Of a stretch of 64,000 bases of DNA, positions 1-9,460 are shown in pieces. This DNA comes from Planctomycetota bacterium. GTDB taxonomy: Bacteria; Planctomycetota; Phycisphaerae; UBA1845; UTPLA1. Position 1 is the first letter of the stretch, and each line of letters begins with the position of its first letter. The position numbers were made by a program, and so were the translations under genes. The notes under the pieces are model-generated. The model was not told the DNA's origin. It ran no database searches and was given only the letters and a program-made list of their open reading frames with translations. Location: assembly GCA_016712275.1 (NCBI GenBank), contig JADJRI010000012.1:48323-112322 (forward strand). Reading direction: 5' to 3'.

Positions 1-53
1 CATCACTCTTGCCAATTCTCCAGTAAGCCAGATTCTTTATTGGAGGCACCGCC

Positions 54-596
54 ATGAGCGATATGAGCATTTCGTCCAGCACCAATGTCGGTGCCACGGC
101 ATCCACCAAGTCCGTCATTTCGACTTCAAATGTCAACGCGTCCGGCGGCTCCACATCCGCCACTTCCACCAATGCAACCGGCCTGACACCCGCACGGCCG
201 CCGGCCGGCGATAGCGTCACTCCCGCCACAGGTCTCGAAACCTCGAACCGAAGCGAATCGACCTATGGCGCCACGACCTCGACCATGTCGATGACCCTTG
301 AACAAGTCGATCAGAATAAGATGTCGACCTTTGTTCTTGCCCTGATTGCGGCGTTGTTCGGCGACAAGAAAAAGAAGGATGATGAAGACGCCGGCACTTT
401 GCTCGGCATGCTCATGCTCTCGGCCATGCAGCAACCGACCATCTCGCAAATGAGCTATACAGAATCGTTTACGTCACAGATTTCGCAGACATCCTCGGCC
501 ACCAGCACAAATGCCGTGCAAGCCACGCCCTATTCTTCGGAAGGCGGCGGCAGCGGCTCGGCAGGCACCGGAGCGCGATTGAATACATCGGCCTGA
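54..596 (+). CDS. hypothetical Ser/Thr-rich protein
   Basis: I do not recognise a family. The 180-residue product starts at an ATG preceded by GGAGG at 42-46, a clear ribosome binding site. The first 90 residues are low-complexity Ser/Thr/Ala/Asn. A short hydrophobic patch (FVLALIAALFG) is followed by a charged KKKKDDED run and a Met-rich helix (LLGMLMLSAMQ), then a Ser/Thr/Gly-rich tail. No signal peptide or catalytic motif is visible. It is monocistronic here, converging with the M48 protease gene. Translation signals and the coherent composition support a real gene, but no role can be assigned. Confidence 0.6.
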   Translation: MSDMSISSSTNVGATASTKSVISTSNVNASGGSTSATSTNATGLTPARPPAGDSVTPATGLETSNRSESTYGATTSTMSMTLEQVDQNKMSTFVLALIAALFGDKKKKDDEDAGTLLGMLMLSAMQQPTISQMSYTESFTSQISQTSSATSTNAVQATPYSSEGGGSGSAGTGARLNTSA

Positions 597-650
597 AGGA
601 ATCTGATCAGACGCGATCAACTTCGCAAGGTATTCGGTCAAGACGGGACA

Positions 651-2282
651 CTAGAAAAAGCGCGGGCCGACGCCGCGCGCCCCGCGACCCTGAATCGCCT
701 GCATCACCGGCTCGTAATAGATCAGCACGGCCAGCACACTTCCAATGATTACGGCCACCAGCAACCCGGTCTTGATCACCATGAGTTTTCGATCGAATTT
801 TCGCAGCGTTTCCTCATCGCCGACGAATCGCTCAATCAGACGGCATCGCGATTCGATGCTCCCATGACGCCAACTCGGCGCTTCGCGCGGAATGCCGTTT
901 AAGTCCGCAATCTTGGCGAGCGTGCGGCCGAAGATGTTGGCCGCGCTCACGCAGATTCCCTGTTTTCTCGTTTCGCCGTGGACCGAGCAGACCGCGACAC
1001 AACCGTGCACATCCGGCGTGATGACGCGAACACCATAGAGATCCGCCTGTCGCTCGAATTTTCGTGCCAGCCATGCAAATCCAAACAGCCACATAAGCAG
1101 AAGCGACGCAAGCGCCGACAATTGCAGCATCGAATTGTCAATGCTGATCTGCTTAAAGTGACTATCCAGATAGTAAAGCAAGTGCATGACGCCGCCGGCG
1201 ATATACATCGATACAACCGCAAATGCGCCAAAAAATGGCAGGTGCCAATGTTGAACGTGTCCCGCCTCATGGCCGAACACCGCTTCGATCTCGTCGTCCT
1301 CCATGGTTTCCAAAAGTGCATCGGACACCAGTATGTATCGAATCGGCGGCAGGAAACCCATCACGGCTGCATTCACCGTGGAGCCATGCGTATGCCACAG
1401 GAGAATTTCGCGATAACGCAATCCAATTCGCTTGCACATCGCTTCAAATCGATCGCGCAGCGGCCCCGCCGGAAGCGGTTCGGTCGCCCAAATCAGCCTT
1501 AGCAGCCAGGGTGAAATCACCAAAACACTGACCGAGACGGTGCCAAGCGCGGTGTTCAAAATGATGTCGCGCATCAGATGGTCGCGCGGCAGATTGAACC
1601 ACACCGGTCCATACTGATTGATGAAGTGTTTCGCGAAAACAATAATGCACATCGGTGCGGCCAGTATCAAAACTTGATGGCGGAATTTATCGACCAGATA
1701 GTCTCGCAAACTCAGCCGCGCAAGGGTGGATCGATGAACCGACGCATTTAACGCGGCCGTCGCGTTGTTGATGCGAGCATCGGCCATATCTCTTGAAGCT
1801 GCGCCATCGTCATGCGCATGGGCCCCGGCCAGCGCCTCTGCGCGAAGCCTCAATTCCACGGAGTAGTTCAATATCCAAAGAACTGTCAGCGAAATGAATA
1901 ACGGGGCAAGAATGACCAGGTCCCCGACCAGCGGATATCGACCCAATTGCCAGGCATGCCGGACGATCTGGGTCCAGGGCGTGCAAACGACCGTCAGAAT
2001 TAGAAACCCGGACAGGACGAACAACAGTATGTGTTGGAACCAGCCATATTCGTCGGTGGCATCGTCGTGGCCCTTTGGAGTTCCATCGAGCAACTTTATT
2101 GTTCCCCGCCGCATCCAAAGTGCATAGCCGGCAATCGCCAGAATTTGGCCTATGGCAATGGCCACTGTGCCCCAATAAACACCCGGCAGGTGGTACGAGC
2201 GGCCCTGAAAAAAGTTGCATGGCTCCGGCGGCATGTTGTCGCTCAGGACCAGTGCAAACGCCATGATGATGACAAAATACAT
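651..2282 (-). CDS. M48 family membrane zinc metallopeptidase
   Basis: Membrane-embedded Ste24/HtpX-type protease. Several hydrophobic segments lie in the N-terminal half (for example LLFVLSGFLILTVVC and LVILAPLFISLTVLWIL). The zinc motif HEAGH is at about residues 337-341, within VFGHEAGHVQHWH. The third ligand is expected in FERQADLYG, the usual ExxAD motif of M48. The C-terminus carries one more membrane segment. The length of 543 residues is longer than HtpX and closer to the planctomycete/verrucomicrobial M48 membrane proteins. Substrate is unknown; family members degrade misfolded membrane proteins. It stands alone, divergent from the following periplasmic-protein gene. Confidence 0.88.
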   Translation of the reverse strand: MYFVIIMAFALVLSDNMPPEPCNFFQGRSYHLPGVYWGTVAIAIGQILAIAGYALWMRRGTIKLLDGTPKGHDDATDEYGWFQHILLFVLSGFLILTVVCTPWTQIVRHAWQLGRYPLVGDLVILAPLFISLTVLWILNYSVELRLRAEALAGAHAHDDGAASRDMADARINNATAALNASVHRSTLARLSLRDYLVDKFRHQVLILAAPMCIIVFAKHFINQYGPVWFNLPRDHLMRDIILNTALGTVSVSVLVISPWLLRLIWATEPLPAGPLRDRFEAMCKRIGLRYREILLWHTHGSTVNAAVMGFLPPIRYILVSDALLETMEDDEIEAVFGHEAGHVQHWHLPFFGAFAVVSMYIAGGVMHLLYYLDSHFKQISIDNSMLQLSALASLLLMWLFGFAWLARKFERQADLYGVRVITPDVHGCVAVCSVHGETRKQGICVSAANIFGRTLAKIADLNGIPREAPSWRHGSIESRCRLIERFVGDEETLRKFDRKLMVIKTGLLVAVIIGSVLAVLIYYEPVMQAIQGRGARGVGPRFF

Positions 2283-2543
2283 GAAATTCCGTGGTTATGA
2301 GTGCTTCGCGGTTCAAACGCATCGACATTCTAGGGCCGCAATCCAACGTCACAAGGTAGCCCGTGTCCAAACTACAGTATCGGCGCTTCCCGGCAATAGG
2401 ACCGCCGTCGTGGCGTTTTTCGATGAGGAGCGCGAGATTCCCGGCATGTTTGACATGCAACATTGTGAAGGTTGTGTTACACTCCGAAGGGTGTGGGTCT
2501 CGCGGCTGTCCTGTCGATGACGGCCTCAAGAGGAGAATTCAAA

Positions 2544-3458
2544 ATGTCGATTCAATCCGTTCGTATGTCCGGCTTGGCGGTTTTGCTTTGCGCTTCGATC
2601 GCGCTGGCCCAAACCCCGCCGGAACCCAACCAGCCCACCAATCCGCCCAAAGCCAATAAACCGGATCGCGAGCGTCGCCCTCGACCCATGGCTCGGGGCG
2701 CCAGTGCCGAAGTCCAACTCAAGGCTCTGACCGAACAACTTCAACTCGATGAATTGCAACGGGCCGAGGTGGCCAAATTGCTCGAGGCTCAACAGGTGCT
2801 AATTCGCGACGTTCGCCGTCAAAACCAGCGCACGCCGGAAGAAATCGAAGCGTGGCGGCAAATCAAGGAAGACATGGACGCCGCCATGCAGGCCGGCGAC
2901 AAGGCCAAGATGGAAGAGCTTCGGATTAAGAGCCAGGACATGCACAAGGCACGACGCGAACGGATCGCCCCGGCGCTTCAACAACTCGAACTAGCTGAGC
3001 AGACGGTTCACGATGATGTCGCAAGACTTCTGCGGCCGGATCAAATCGAAAAATTCGAGACCGTCTGGAAGGAGCGAAAGTTGGCTCGTGGGGCGCGCAA
3101 TGGTCCCGTGCGAAACCCACGGGCGCTGAAAGACATCGTCGAACGCCTGCCTGATTTGAGTGCGGAACAAAAAACCCAGGTCAGCGCACTGTTTGATGAA
3201 TATCAAAAATCACTTCGCGAGGCTTCCAAGGCCGAGCAGGGTGATTCGCAAGATGCCGGCCCAAAAAACCGGGAATCACGCCAAAAGCTCTATCGCGAAC
3301 GACAGGAAAAACTGTTTGATGATGTGATCGCCCTTTTGACGCCTGAGCAGAAAGAAAGCGTTGAAAAGGCGTTGAAAGGCAAGAGCCGTCGACCCGGTCG
3401 TGAAAATCGAAGAGAAAAGGATCATGAATCGGGAGGACGCGGCGCACTGCCAAGATAG
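2544..3458 (+). CDS. periplasmic LTxxQ-type helical protein
   Basis: The product of about 304 residues begins with a signal peptide (SGLAVLLCASIALAQ), followed by a Pro/Asn-rich linker and a long charged helical region. Three segments resemble the LTxxQ repeats of the Spy/CpxP group: LTEQLQLDELQ, LSAEQKTQV and LTPEQKESV. That group includes ATP-independent periplasmic chaperones and sensors, but similarity here is at motif level only. I chose the ATG at 2544 over an upstream in-frame start because AGGAG sits at 2531-2535 and the signal peptide then lies at the N-terminus. The C-terminal tail is strongly basic. Confidence 0.7.
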   Translation: MSIQSVRMSGLAVLLCASIALAQTPPEPNQPTNPPKANKPDRERRPRPMARGASAEVQLKALTEQLQLDELQRAEVAKLLEAQQVLIRDVRRQNQRTPEEIEAWRQIKEDMDAAMQAGDKAKMEELRIKSQDMHKARRERIAPALQQLELAEQTVHDDVARLLRPDQIEKFETVWKERKLARGARNGPVRNPRALKDIVERLPDLSAEQKTQVSALFDEYQKSLREASKAEQGDSQDAGPKNRESRQKLYRERQEKLFDDVIALLTPEQKESVEKALKGKSRRPGRENRREKDHESGGRGALPR

Positions 3459-3587
3459 TTTATGAAATGACTCAAAGTGGAATGAGCGCTGCAGTGTAGA
3501 AACTTCGGCCCAAATTCCGCCAGTTTTTAACCAGGGTGGAGTGGCAAGCCTGGACGACTCGACGAACGACTTGAGTTCTACCCGGAC

Positions 3588-4067
3588 TCAGGACGCCCGC
3601 TCGACCGCTTCAGGCTTGCTTTTTTCATGTGCTGCCAGAATCTCACTCAAAAGACCCTCGCGGTTCTGCAACTGAATCGTATCGTCGTCGATCTCCCATG
3701 TGCCATCTGGCTGTCGCTCGCGACGGGAGATATAGACATACTCCGAACCGCCCTTGCCGCCGCCCGGCGTATACACCCCCACCGCCTTAACATCCTCCCA
3801 GAGAATCTCCAATTTGCCAAACACGAGCCGGAAAGTAATCCGGTCGCTGCGGATTGACAGCCTTCGCCAATAGCCCCGCACAAAACTCCCGAGGCTCAGC
3901 GCGATCACAAACGCGGACGACAGCTTCATCCAAATCGGCGTGCTTCCTGATAGCAGAAGAAATGCCATCAGTCCATTGATCGGCACCATGACCGAAAGAA
4001 ATGCGCTGATCGGTGTTCGAAAAAATGGCCGGCATTGCGCCGCCGGGGATGATGCCTTGGAGACCAT
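3588..4067 (-). CDS. small membrane protein, PH-like domain
   Basis: A 159-residue protein. Two adjacent hydrophobic segments (about residues 20-60: FLSVMVPINGLMAFLLL and LSSAFVIALSLGSFV) are followed by a soluble beta-rich region (LSIRSDRITFRLVFGKLEILWEDV, read in two pieces) typical of bacterial PH (bPH2/DUF304-like) domains. Function unknown. It is followed closely by the ABM-domain gene on the same strand, but about 60 bp apart, so co-transcription is only possible. The start codon choice is not backed by a strong Shine-Dalgarno sequence. Confidence 0.55.
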   Translation of the reverse strand: MVSKASSPAAQCRPFFRTPISAFLSVMVPINGLMAFLLLSGSTPIWMKLSSAFVIALSLGSFVRGYWRRLSIRSDRITFRLVFGKLEILWEDVKAVGVYTPGGGKGGSEYVYISRRERQPDGTWEIDDDTIQLQNREGLLSEILAAHEKSKPEAVERAS

Positions 4068-4130
4068 GGGCCAGGCTCGAAATACCTTTACCGATGTTTG
4101 TGAGGACTTGATCGGTACAAACTACCGCGA

Positions 4131-4415
4131 TCAATGCTCGTAGTAGGTGTGTGCCGGTCGGCCGGCCAGAATCTGCTCCTTGCCCCAATTCGCGACATTA
4201 CGAAATGTGTCTGAAGCGATGAACGAATCAAATGCACTCTTGTCGCTCCACTCGGACAGAATCACGTAGCTCATCGGGTCGTCAATGTCGCGAAACATCT
4301 TGGAAGAGGAATGGCCCGATATACCCCGCATGGCATGTATGACCTTACGAAACGCATTTTCAAATGTCTCGTCCTTGCCGGGTAACACTTTGTAATTCAT
4401 GCCGATGGTGACCAA
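4131..4415 (-). CDS. ABM-domain (antibiotic biosynthesis monooxygenase-like) protein
   Basis: A 94-residue single-domain protein of the dimeric alpha/beta-barrel ABM superfamily. It has the N-terminal strand VTIGMNYKVLPGKDETFENAF, read here as two parts, the central YVILSEWSDKSAF strand-helix and a short C-terminal helix. Related proteins include quinol monooxygenase YgiN and heme-degrading IsdG-type enzymes, and the specific activity cannot be assigned. The start is probably TTG at 4415, because GGAG lies about eight bases upstream. An in-frame ATG at 4400 is the alternative. Confidence 0.7.
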   Translation of the reverse strand: MVTIGMNYKVLPGKDETFENAFRKVIHAMRGISGHSSSKMFRDIDDPMSYVILSEWSDKSAFDSFIASDTFRNVANWGKEQILAGRPAHTYYEH

Positions 4416-4623
4416 TGCACTGACTCCTTTTTTATGCCGCCCGACACGCCGGGACCTCGCCCAAAGGGAAATGATCGCTCATGTTATTGATTATGAGCAA
4501 ACGCCGACATTCATAGGCGGCTCATCATCTCCAAGCCCTGCAACTTCGCTTTATGGGCCTATACAATTCGTCGCATCGGGCCTATCTTAATGCGTCCTGC
4601 TCGCGCCCGCCAACGGCGTGATT

Positions 4624-4710
4624 GGAGAGGTGTCCGAGTGGCTGAAGGTGCATGCTTGGAAAGCATGTGTACGGTAACACGTACCGGGGGTTCGAATCCC
4701 CCCCTCTCCG
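4624..4710 (+). tRNA. tRNA-Ser (GGA)
   Basis: An 87-nt class II tRNA. Acceptor arms GGAGAGG (4624-4630) and CCTCTCC (4703-4709) pair fully, with discriminator G at 4710. Anticodon loop TTGGAAA gives anticodon GGA at 4658-4660. A long variable arm and the TTCGAAT T-loop are present, as expected for serine. CCA is not encoded. Confidence 0.97.
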
Positions 4711-5007
4711 TTTCATCTGCGATCACTTCATTCTTCCGGCTACGGCGGCGGTTTGCCAACCCCTAATAATGTGTCAGAAGTGCACCTTCTCATTTCTATC
4801 AAAAAGGTTCGTGTTCCACTTGTCGTCGTGTAGTCGACGCAGGGACAAGTCGTACATTTCTGAATTCAGGATTGGTAAATATGCCAAGATTCAGTCATCA
4901 CTTAATTAGGCAGAAGCGCGTCGGGGCAATAGGACATGTCGGTGCAACCACTCCCCGAACGGATCAGAAGTAAAGAAGTACTAATGGCTATCAGGCAATT
5001 TAAAAAA
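4711..5007. other. intergenic region after tRNA-Ser
   Basis: About 297 bases with no coding character. ACTTGTC and GACAAGT around 4818-4851 form a small inverted repeat. The region separates the tRNA from the 3' end of the LysR-type gene. Confidence 0.35.
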
Positions 5008-5910
5008 TCACTTGAAGCGCAACAAGTCCTCACGCGCCGACTTGGCCAGCGTGACGACTGCAGGGTGATGCACTCTTCTTTCCAGCGTGATTGCATAAAA
5101 CTGCTCTCGAATGGGCTCGATTTCGCCCACCACAACAACCTGATACTGCCGGCAGATCTCTCGATTGATCGCGGAAGGACCCGCAAAACAGCCAAACCCC
5201 TTCTGGCCAAAAACCTTGGTGAGGGCACTGTCTTCAAATTCTCCGGCAATGACCGGCCGGATTTGATGCGCATCAAACCAGCGGTCCAGTGCGCGTCGAA
5301 GGTTGTTGTTGGCCATGGGAAGCAGCCACTTAGCACCGCTCAGGGAACTGGGAAATTTTCGGCGAAGGCTCGCGGCCATCGATTTCGTGGCAAAAATGCT
5401 CACGCCACATTCGCCAAGCAGATGATTAAACCCATTGATCTTGAGATTTGCCGGAATGGGCGCGTCCGAGAGAACAAGATCCAACTCGTGAATTGAGAGT
5501 CGCGCCAAAAGTTGATCGATCTTCCCTTCAAAGCACACAAGCCGAACGTCCGTCGCCGACAAGGCCGGTACAAGAAGTCTGTGGGCAATGAGCTTGGGAA
5601 CGACGTCGACGATACCCACGCGCAGTCGAAGCGGCGCACCTGTCGGCCGTCCGCGAACCGTGTCCATGAGTTCATTTCCGATCGCAAAAATATCATCCGC
5701 GTATCGAAAAACCAATTGACCGGTTTCAGTCAATTGCAGCCGGCGACCGACTCGTTCGAACAGTTTCACACCGAGCGATTTCTCAAGCGTGTGGATCTGC
5801 GCCGAAAGCGTCGGCTGGGTGAGATGCAGCCGCTCGGCGGCAATGGCCAGCGTGCCCTCACGTGCGACCGTCCAGAAGTAAAGCAAATGATGATAATTGA
5901 GCCATTCCAT
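5008..5910 (-). CDS. LysR-family regulator, NhaR-like
   Basis: A LysR-type transcriptional regulator of about 300 residues. The N-terminal winged helix begins WLNYHHLLYFWTVAREG and continues through AERLHLTQPTLSAQI and LGVKLFERVGRRLQLT, which resembles the NhaR subgroup (Na+/H+ antiporter activator). A periplasmic-binding-like effector domain follows from about residue 90. The ATG at 5910 aligns with the start of the E. coli protein, whereas an in-frame TTG at 5937 would add nine residues. No antiporter gene is adjacent, so the regulon is unknown. It is divergent from hpf, sharing a 120-bp intergenic region. Confidence 0.82.
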   Translation of the reverse strand: MEWLNYHHLLYFWTVAREGTLAIAAERLHLTQPTLSAQIHTLEKSLGVKLFERVGRRLQLTETGQLVFRYADDIFAIGNELMDTVRGRPTGAPLRLRVGIVDVVPKLIAHRLLVPALSATDVRLVCFEGKIDQLLARLSIHELDLVLSDAPIPANLKINGFNHLLGECGVSIFATKSMAASLRRKFPSSLSGAKWLLPMANNNLRRALDRWFDAHQIRPVIAGEFEDSALTKVFGQKGFGCFAGPSAINREICRQYQVVVVGEIEPIREQFYAITLERRVHHPAVVTLAKSAREDLLRFK

Positions 5911-6030
5911 ATCCGGATAATACTTCGAAAAATACAAAGTAACAAATCATAAAATTCTATTTGTCCTATCAATCACTGCCTTCTAAATTCCTGCATGACA
6001 CAGGTGGTATCAGTCCGAAAGGAAGCTATC

Positions 6031-6339
6031 ATGCAGATTCGAATTATCGGTTTGGGCGGAAAGGTTCCCGATTCGCTTCGAGAATTCGTCCGACGTCGGG
6101 TTGCTTTCGCCCTGGGACGGTTCGAAACACGCATTTCACGCGTCACCATTCGGCTGGGCGACCTGAATGGACCGAAGGGCGGACTCGACAAGCAATGCAG
6201 CATGCAGGCGAAGCTGGCAACTTCGGGTCTGGTCATCGCCGAAGTGGTCGACTCACAGGTTGAATCCGCAGTGGCCAGGGCGGCTGATCGATTGTCCCGC
6301 GGATTGCGAACTGAATTGGAACGCCGCCGCGACAGATGA
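6031..6339 (+). CDS. hpf: ribosome hibernation-promoting factor (HPF/RaiA family)
   Basis: A protein of about 102 residues with the short-HPF fold: N-terminal strand MQIRIIGLGGKV, a helix containing LREFVRRRVAFALGRF, strands ISRVTIRLGD and CSMQAKLATSG, and a second helix rich in Arg at the C-terminus. Family members bind the 30S subunit and stop translation in stationary phase. GGAAG lies just upstream of the ATG at 6031. It is shorter than long HPF because it lacks the C-terminal dimerisation domain. The next gene (type I secretion ABC protein) starts 38 bases downstream; a shared transcript is possible. Confidence 0.8.
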   Translation: MQIRIIGLGGKVPDSLREFVRRRVAFALGRFETRISRVTIRLGDLNGPKGGLDKQCSMQAKLATSGLVIAEVVDSQVESAVARAADRLSRGLRTELERRRDR

Positions 6340-6377
6340 GCGGCGCATGTCAAGCCCGGCCATAAGGGAAATAGTGA

Positions 6378-8105
6378 ATGAATTCAGTTGCTACGTCCGC
6401 GGAAATGCATCACGAGTCAGTCCGGCCGGCCCACATCGGGCCCATTCGCCGGCTGATCTCATTGTTCTCGTCCGAGCGAAAAGACATCGAGTTGGTCATC
6501 CTGTTTTCCGTCGCGGTCGGCATTCTCATGTTGGCCACTCCAGTGACGGTTCAGGCCCTGGTCAACTTCGTTTCATTCGGCGGGCTGATTCAGCCGCTTG
6601 TCGTTCTGGGAATTCTGCTTTTCGGATTTCTGACGCTTGCCGGCGTTATTCGAACACTTCAAACCTATGTAATCGAAATCTTGCAGCGGCGTCTGTTTGT
6701 TCGAGTGGTGGCCGATCTGGCGGAGCGACTGCCCCGTGTCACGGCCGAATGTTACGATCGTCAGAATGGTCCGGAACTTGTCAATCGCTTTTTCGATGTC
6801 GTTACGGTTCAAAAGGTCGCCGCAATGTTGCTTTTGGACGGCGTCACGGTTCTGCTGCAGGCGTTTGTCGGATTGTTGATCCTGGCATTTTACCACCCTG
6901 TTCTACTGGCATTTGACGTCATCCTTGTCGTCTCACTTATTTTCGTCGTCATCGTGCTCGGGCGCGGGGCGATTCGCACATCCATTCAGGAATCCAAGTC
7001 GAAATATGCGGTGGCGGCGGCACTTGAAGAAATGGCCCGCTACCCGCTGGTTTTTAAACTGGCGGGTGCCGCTGACTATGCGCGAAGGCGCGCGGACGCA
7101 CTGTCGGTGAGCTACGTGAAGGATCGAGGCAGCCATTTCTCCATTGTGCTGCGACAGATCGTCGGCTTCACGACATTGCAGGTGCTCGCGGCCACCGCCC
7201 TGCTCACCCTGGGTGGCGGGCTGGTTCTGGAAGGTCAGTTGACGCTTGGGCAGCTTGTCGCTGCAGAGCTCATCGTAACAAGCATTCTCGCTTCATTCTC
7301 AAAACTGGGAAAACAACTCGAGAGCGTTTACGACCTGCTGGCTGCTGTTGACAAGCTGGGCCATTTGATGGACTTGCCGCTCGAACGCTCCGATGGTTTG
7401 ACACAGCAGTCCGTGTCCGGCGATAGCGGACTTGTGTTGCGCAATGTTTCATTTGCATTTGATGGCCAGGAACCCGTATTTGACAACGTCAATCTAACCG
7501 TCGGGCCGAATGAGCGAATTTGCGTGATAGGCAAACACGGATCGGGCAAAAGCGTTCTCGCAGACCTGTTGTTTGGGCTGCGGCGCCCCACTGCCGGACG
7601 AATGGAATTTAATGGATTCGATGTGCGCGAACTAAGTCTAAGAACGCTTCGCGAACATATCGCGTTGGTTCGCGGTGTCGAAACGATTGAAGGAACCATC
7701 GAAGACAATGTGCGAATGGGCAGGCCGGGTGTGACCGCTGAGCAGATTCTCTCCGCACTGAAAGAGGTCGGTCTCCTGGACGAAATTCGGGATCTACCTG
7801 TCGGCCTACTGACGCCGCTGAACTCAACGGGAGTGCCGCTTTCGGCCGGTCAGACGAAGAGGCTTATGATCGCACGAGCCATCGTCGGTCAGCCGACGGT
7901 GCTCATCGTTGACGATGTGCTCGATGATCTTGATGTCGAAGCCAGAGACGTTGTGCTGTCCGCCATCGTTCATCCAAAACGAACATGGTCAGTCGTTATT
8001 TTGGGGCGACACGATTTTACGCACCAGGGTGTGGGGCGTGTCGTTTATCTGGATAAATTCGGAAGTGCGCGCGATGTCGGGCGTCCGACAAGCTTGTCAG
8101 TCTAA
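6378..8105 (+). CDS. type I secretion ABC transporter (fused TMD-NBD)
   Basis: A 575-residue half-transporter. Residues of about 25-330 form an exporter-type transmembrane domain, followed by a nucleotide-binding domain. Walker A is GKHGSGKS (about 385-392), the signature is LSAGQTKRLMIARA, and the H-loop is LGRHD. Walker B reads VLIVDDVLDDLD, with Asp in place of the usual catalytic Glu. There is no N-terminal C39 peptidase domain. The gene is followed immediately by a membrane-fusion gene and a TolC-like gene, the standard three-part type I export layout. The cargo is unknown, and no RTX-repeat protein is visible in the window. AAGGGA precedes the ATG. Confidence 0.88.
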   Translation: MNSVATSAEMHHESVRPAHIGPIRRLISLFSSERKDIELVILFSVAVGILMLATPVTVQALVNFVSFGGLIQPLVVLGILLFGFLTLAGVIRTLQTYVIEILQRRLFVRVVADLAERLPRVTAECYDRQNGPELVNRFFDVVTVQKVAAMLLLDGVTVLLQAFVGLLILAFYHPVLLAFDVILVVSLIFVVIVLGRGAIRTSIQESKSKYAVAAALEEMARYPLVFKLAGAADYARRRADALSVSYVKDRGSHFSIVLRQIVGFTTLQVLAATALLTLGGGLVLEGQLTLGQLVAAELIVTSILASFSKLGKQLESVYDLLAAVDKLGHLMDLPLERSDGLTQQSVSGDSGLVLRNVSFAFDGQEPVFDNVNLTVGPNERICVIGKHGSGKSVLADLLFGLRRPTAGRMEFNGFDVRELSLRTLREHIALVRGVETIEGTIEDNVRMGRPGVTAEQILSALKEVGLLDEIRDLPVGLLTPLNSTGVPLSAGQTKRLMIARAIVGQPTVLIVDDVLDDLDVEARDVVLSAIVHPKRTWSVVILGRHDFTHQGVGRVVYLDKFGSARDVGRPTSLSV

Positions 8106-8127
8106 GCCGCGTAATAACAGGACGACA

Positions 8128-9460
8128 ATGAACGCACTACAAGAAAACAGCCTGCCTCGCTACAGCGAATTTTCCGCATTGGCCATTGTTCGAAGGCCGC
8201 GATGGATTGGCATAGCAAGCGCATCGGCGTGGTCGTGTTCTGTGCAATTCCCGTCATACTCATGCTGGCGCCTTGGCAGCAGAATTTCAAGGGGACGGGT
8301 CGAGTTGTGGCCTTTGCTCCGCTGGAACGACAACAGGCGGTCGAGGCCCCCCCATCGCCGGGCGCGTCGTCAAATGGTGGGTTCAGGAAGGCTCGGTGGT
8401 CGAGGTCGGTGATCCGCTGGTCGAAATGTCCGACATCGATCCGAACTTCAGCGCCCGGCTCAATCAGCAAAGAGCCGCTCTTCAGGGCAAGTATGAGGCA
8501 AGTCTCGATAAGCAGGTTGCCTACGAACAACAAGTCGCGAATCTCGAAGCAACGCGGGATCTGGCGGTTTCGGCTGCTGCATTTCGGCTCCAAATGGCGC
8601 GGGAGAAGGTGCGCTCCGCGCAGGCAGCACTGGATGCCGCGAAAGCCGGATTAAGAGCGGCCGATGCCCAGCTCGCCCGTAATCGCAATTTGCTTGAGGA
8701 TGGGCTTGTTTCGCGCCGGGACTACGATATTGCCGAGCGCGATTTCGAAGTGGCGCGCACTTCGGTCGATAGCGCCGAGGCCTCGCTCAAGGCCTCCATC
8801 AATGAGGAACAGGCCGTCGACGCGGATCTCAATCGCGTGAGGGCCGAATCCGACTCAAGGATCAATTCGGCTCGGGCATCGCTGAATGATGCCCAGGGGC
8901 AGGTCCAGGAGTCATTGGCCAGCCTGGCAAAAGTTGATGTTGATTTGTCGCGTCAACAATCCCAGCAGGTGACCGCGCCACGAGACGGCGTGGTTTTTCG
9001 ACTGATTGGCGGTCAGCAAGGAGAAATCCTAAAGGCGGGCGATCCACTCCTGTTGATCGTCCCGAATACGATGGATCGTTCGGTCGAATTATGGATCGAT
9101 GGCAATGACACGCCGCTTGTCAGTGTCGGCTCGCCGGTGCGCCTCCAATTCGAGGGCTGGCCGGCGGTGCAATTTGTCGGTTGGCCCTCGGTTGCAGTGG
9201 GCACTTTCGGAGGAAAGGTCGCGCTGATCGACTCGACCGACAACGGCCAAGGCAAATTCAGAATTCTGGTGACGCCCGATCCCGAGCAACCCGATTGGCC
9301 CGACGTGCGGTATCTGCGCCAGGGCGTGCGCGCAAAAGGTTGGGTGTTGCTGAAGCGCGTCACCCTGGGCTATGAGATTTGGCGTCAGTTGAATGGCTTT
9401 CCGCCGATTATTTCGCCGTCAGAACCTGACGCTAAAGTGAAAAAAGGGGATGAAAAGTAG
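8128..9460 (+). CDS. HlyD-family membrane fusion protein (frameshifted)
   Basis: Periplasmic adaptor of the type I secretion set. The coding sequence is spread over three frames. It starts at ATG 8128 (NALQENSLPRYSEFSA), continues in a second frame with a membrane segment and APWQQNFKGTGRVVAFAP, then from about 8350 in a third frame (IAGRVVKWWVQEGS) to the stop. The second break falls in a run of seven C at 8347-8353; the first is near 8208. The long middle is a coiled-coil hairpin (8460-8940), flanked by lipoyl-like and beta-barrel halves. Both breaks look like single-base or homopolymer errors. The stop overlaps the GTG of the TolC-like gene. Confidence 0.82.
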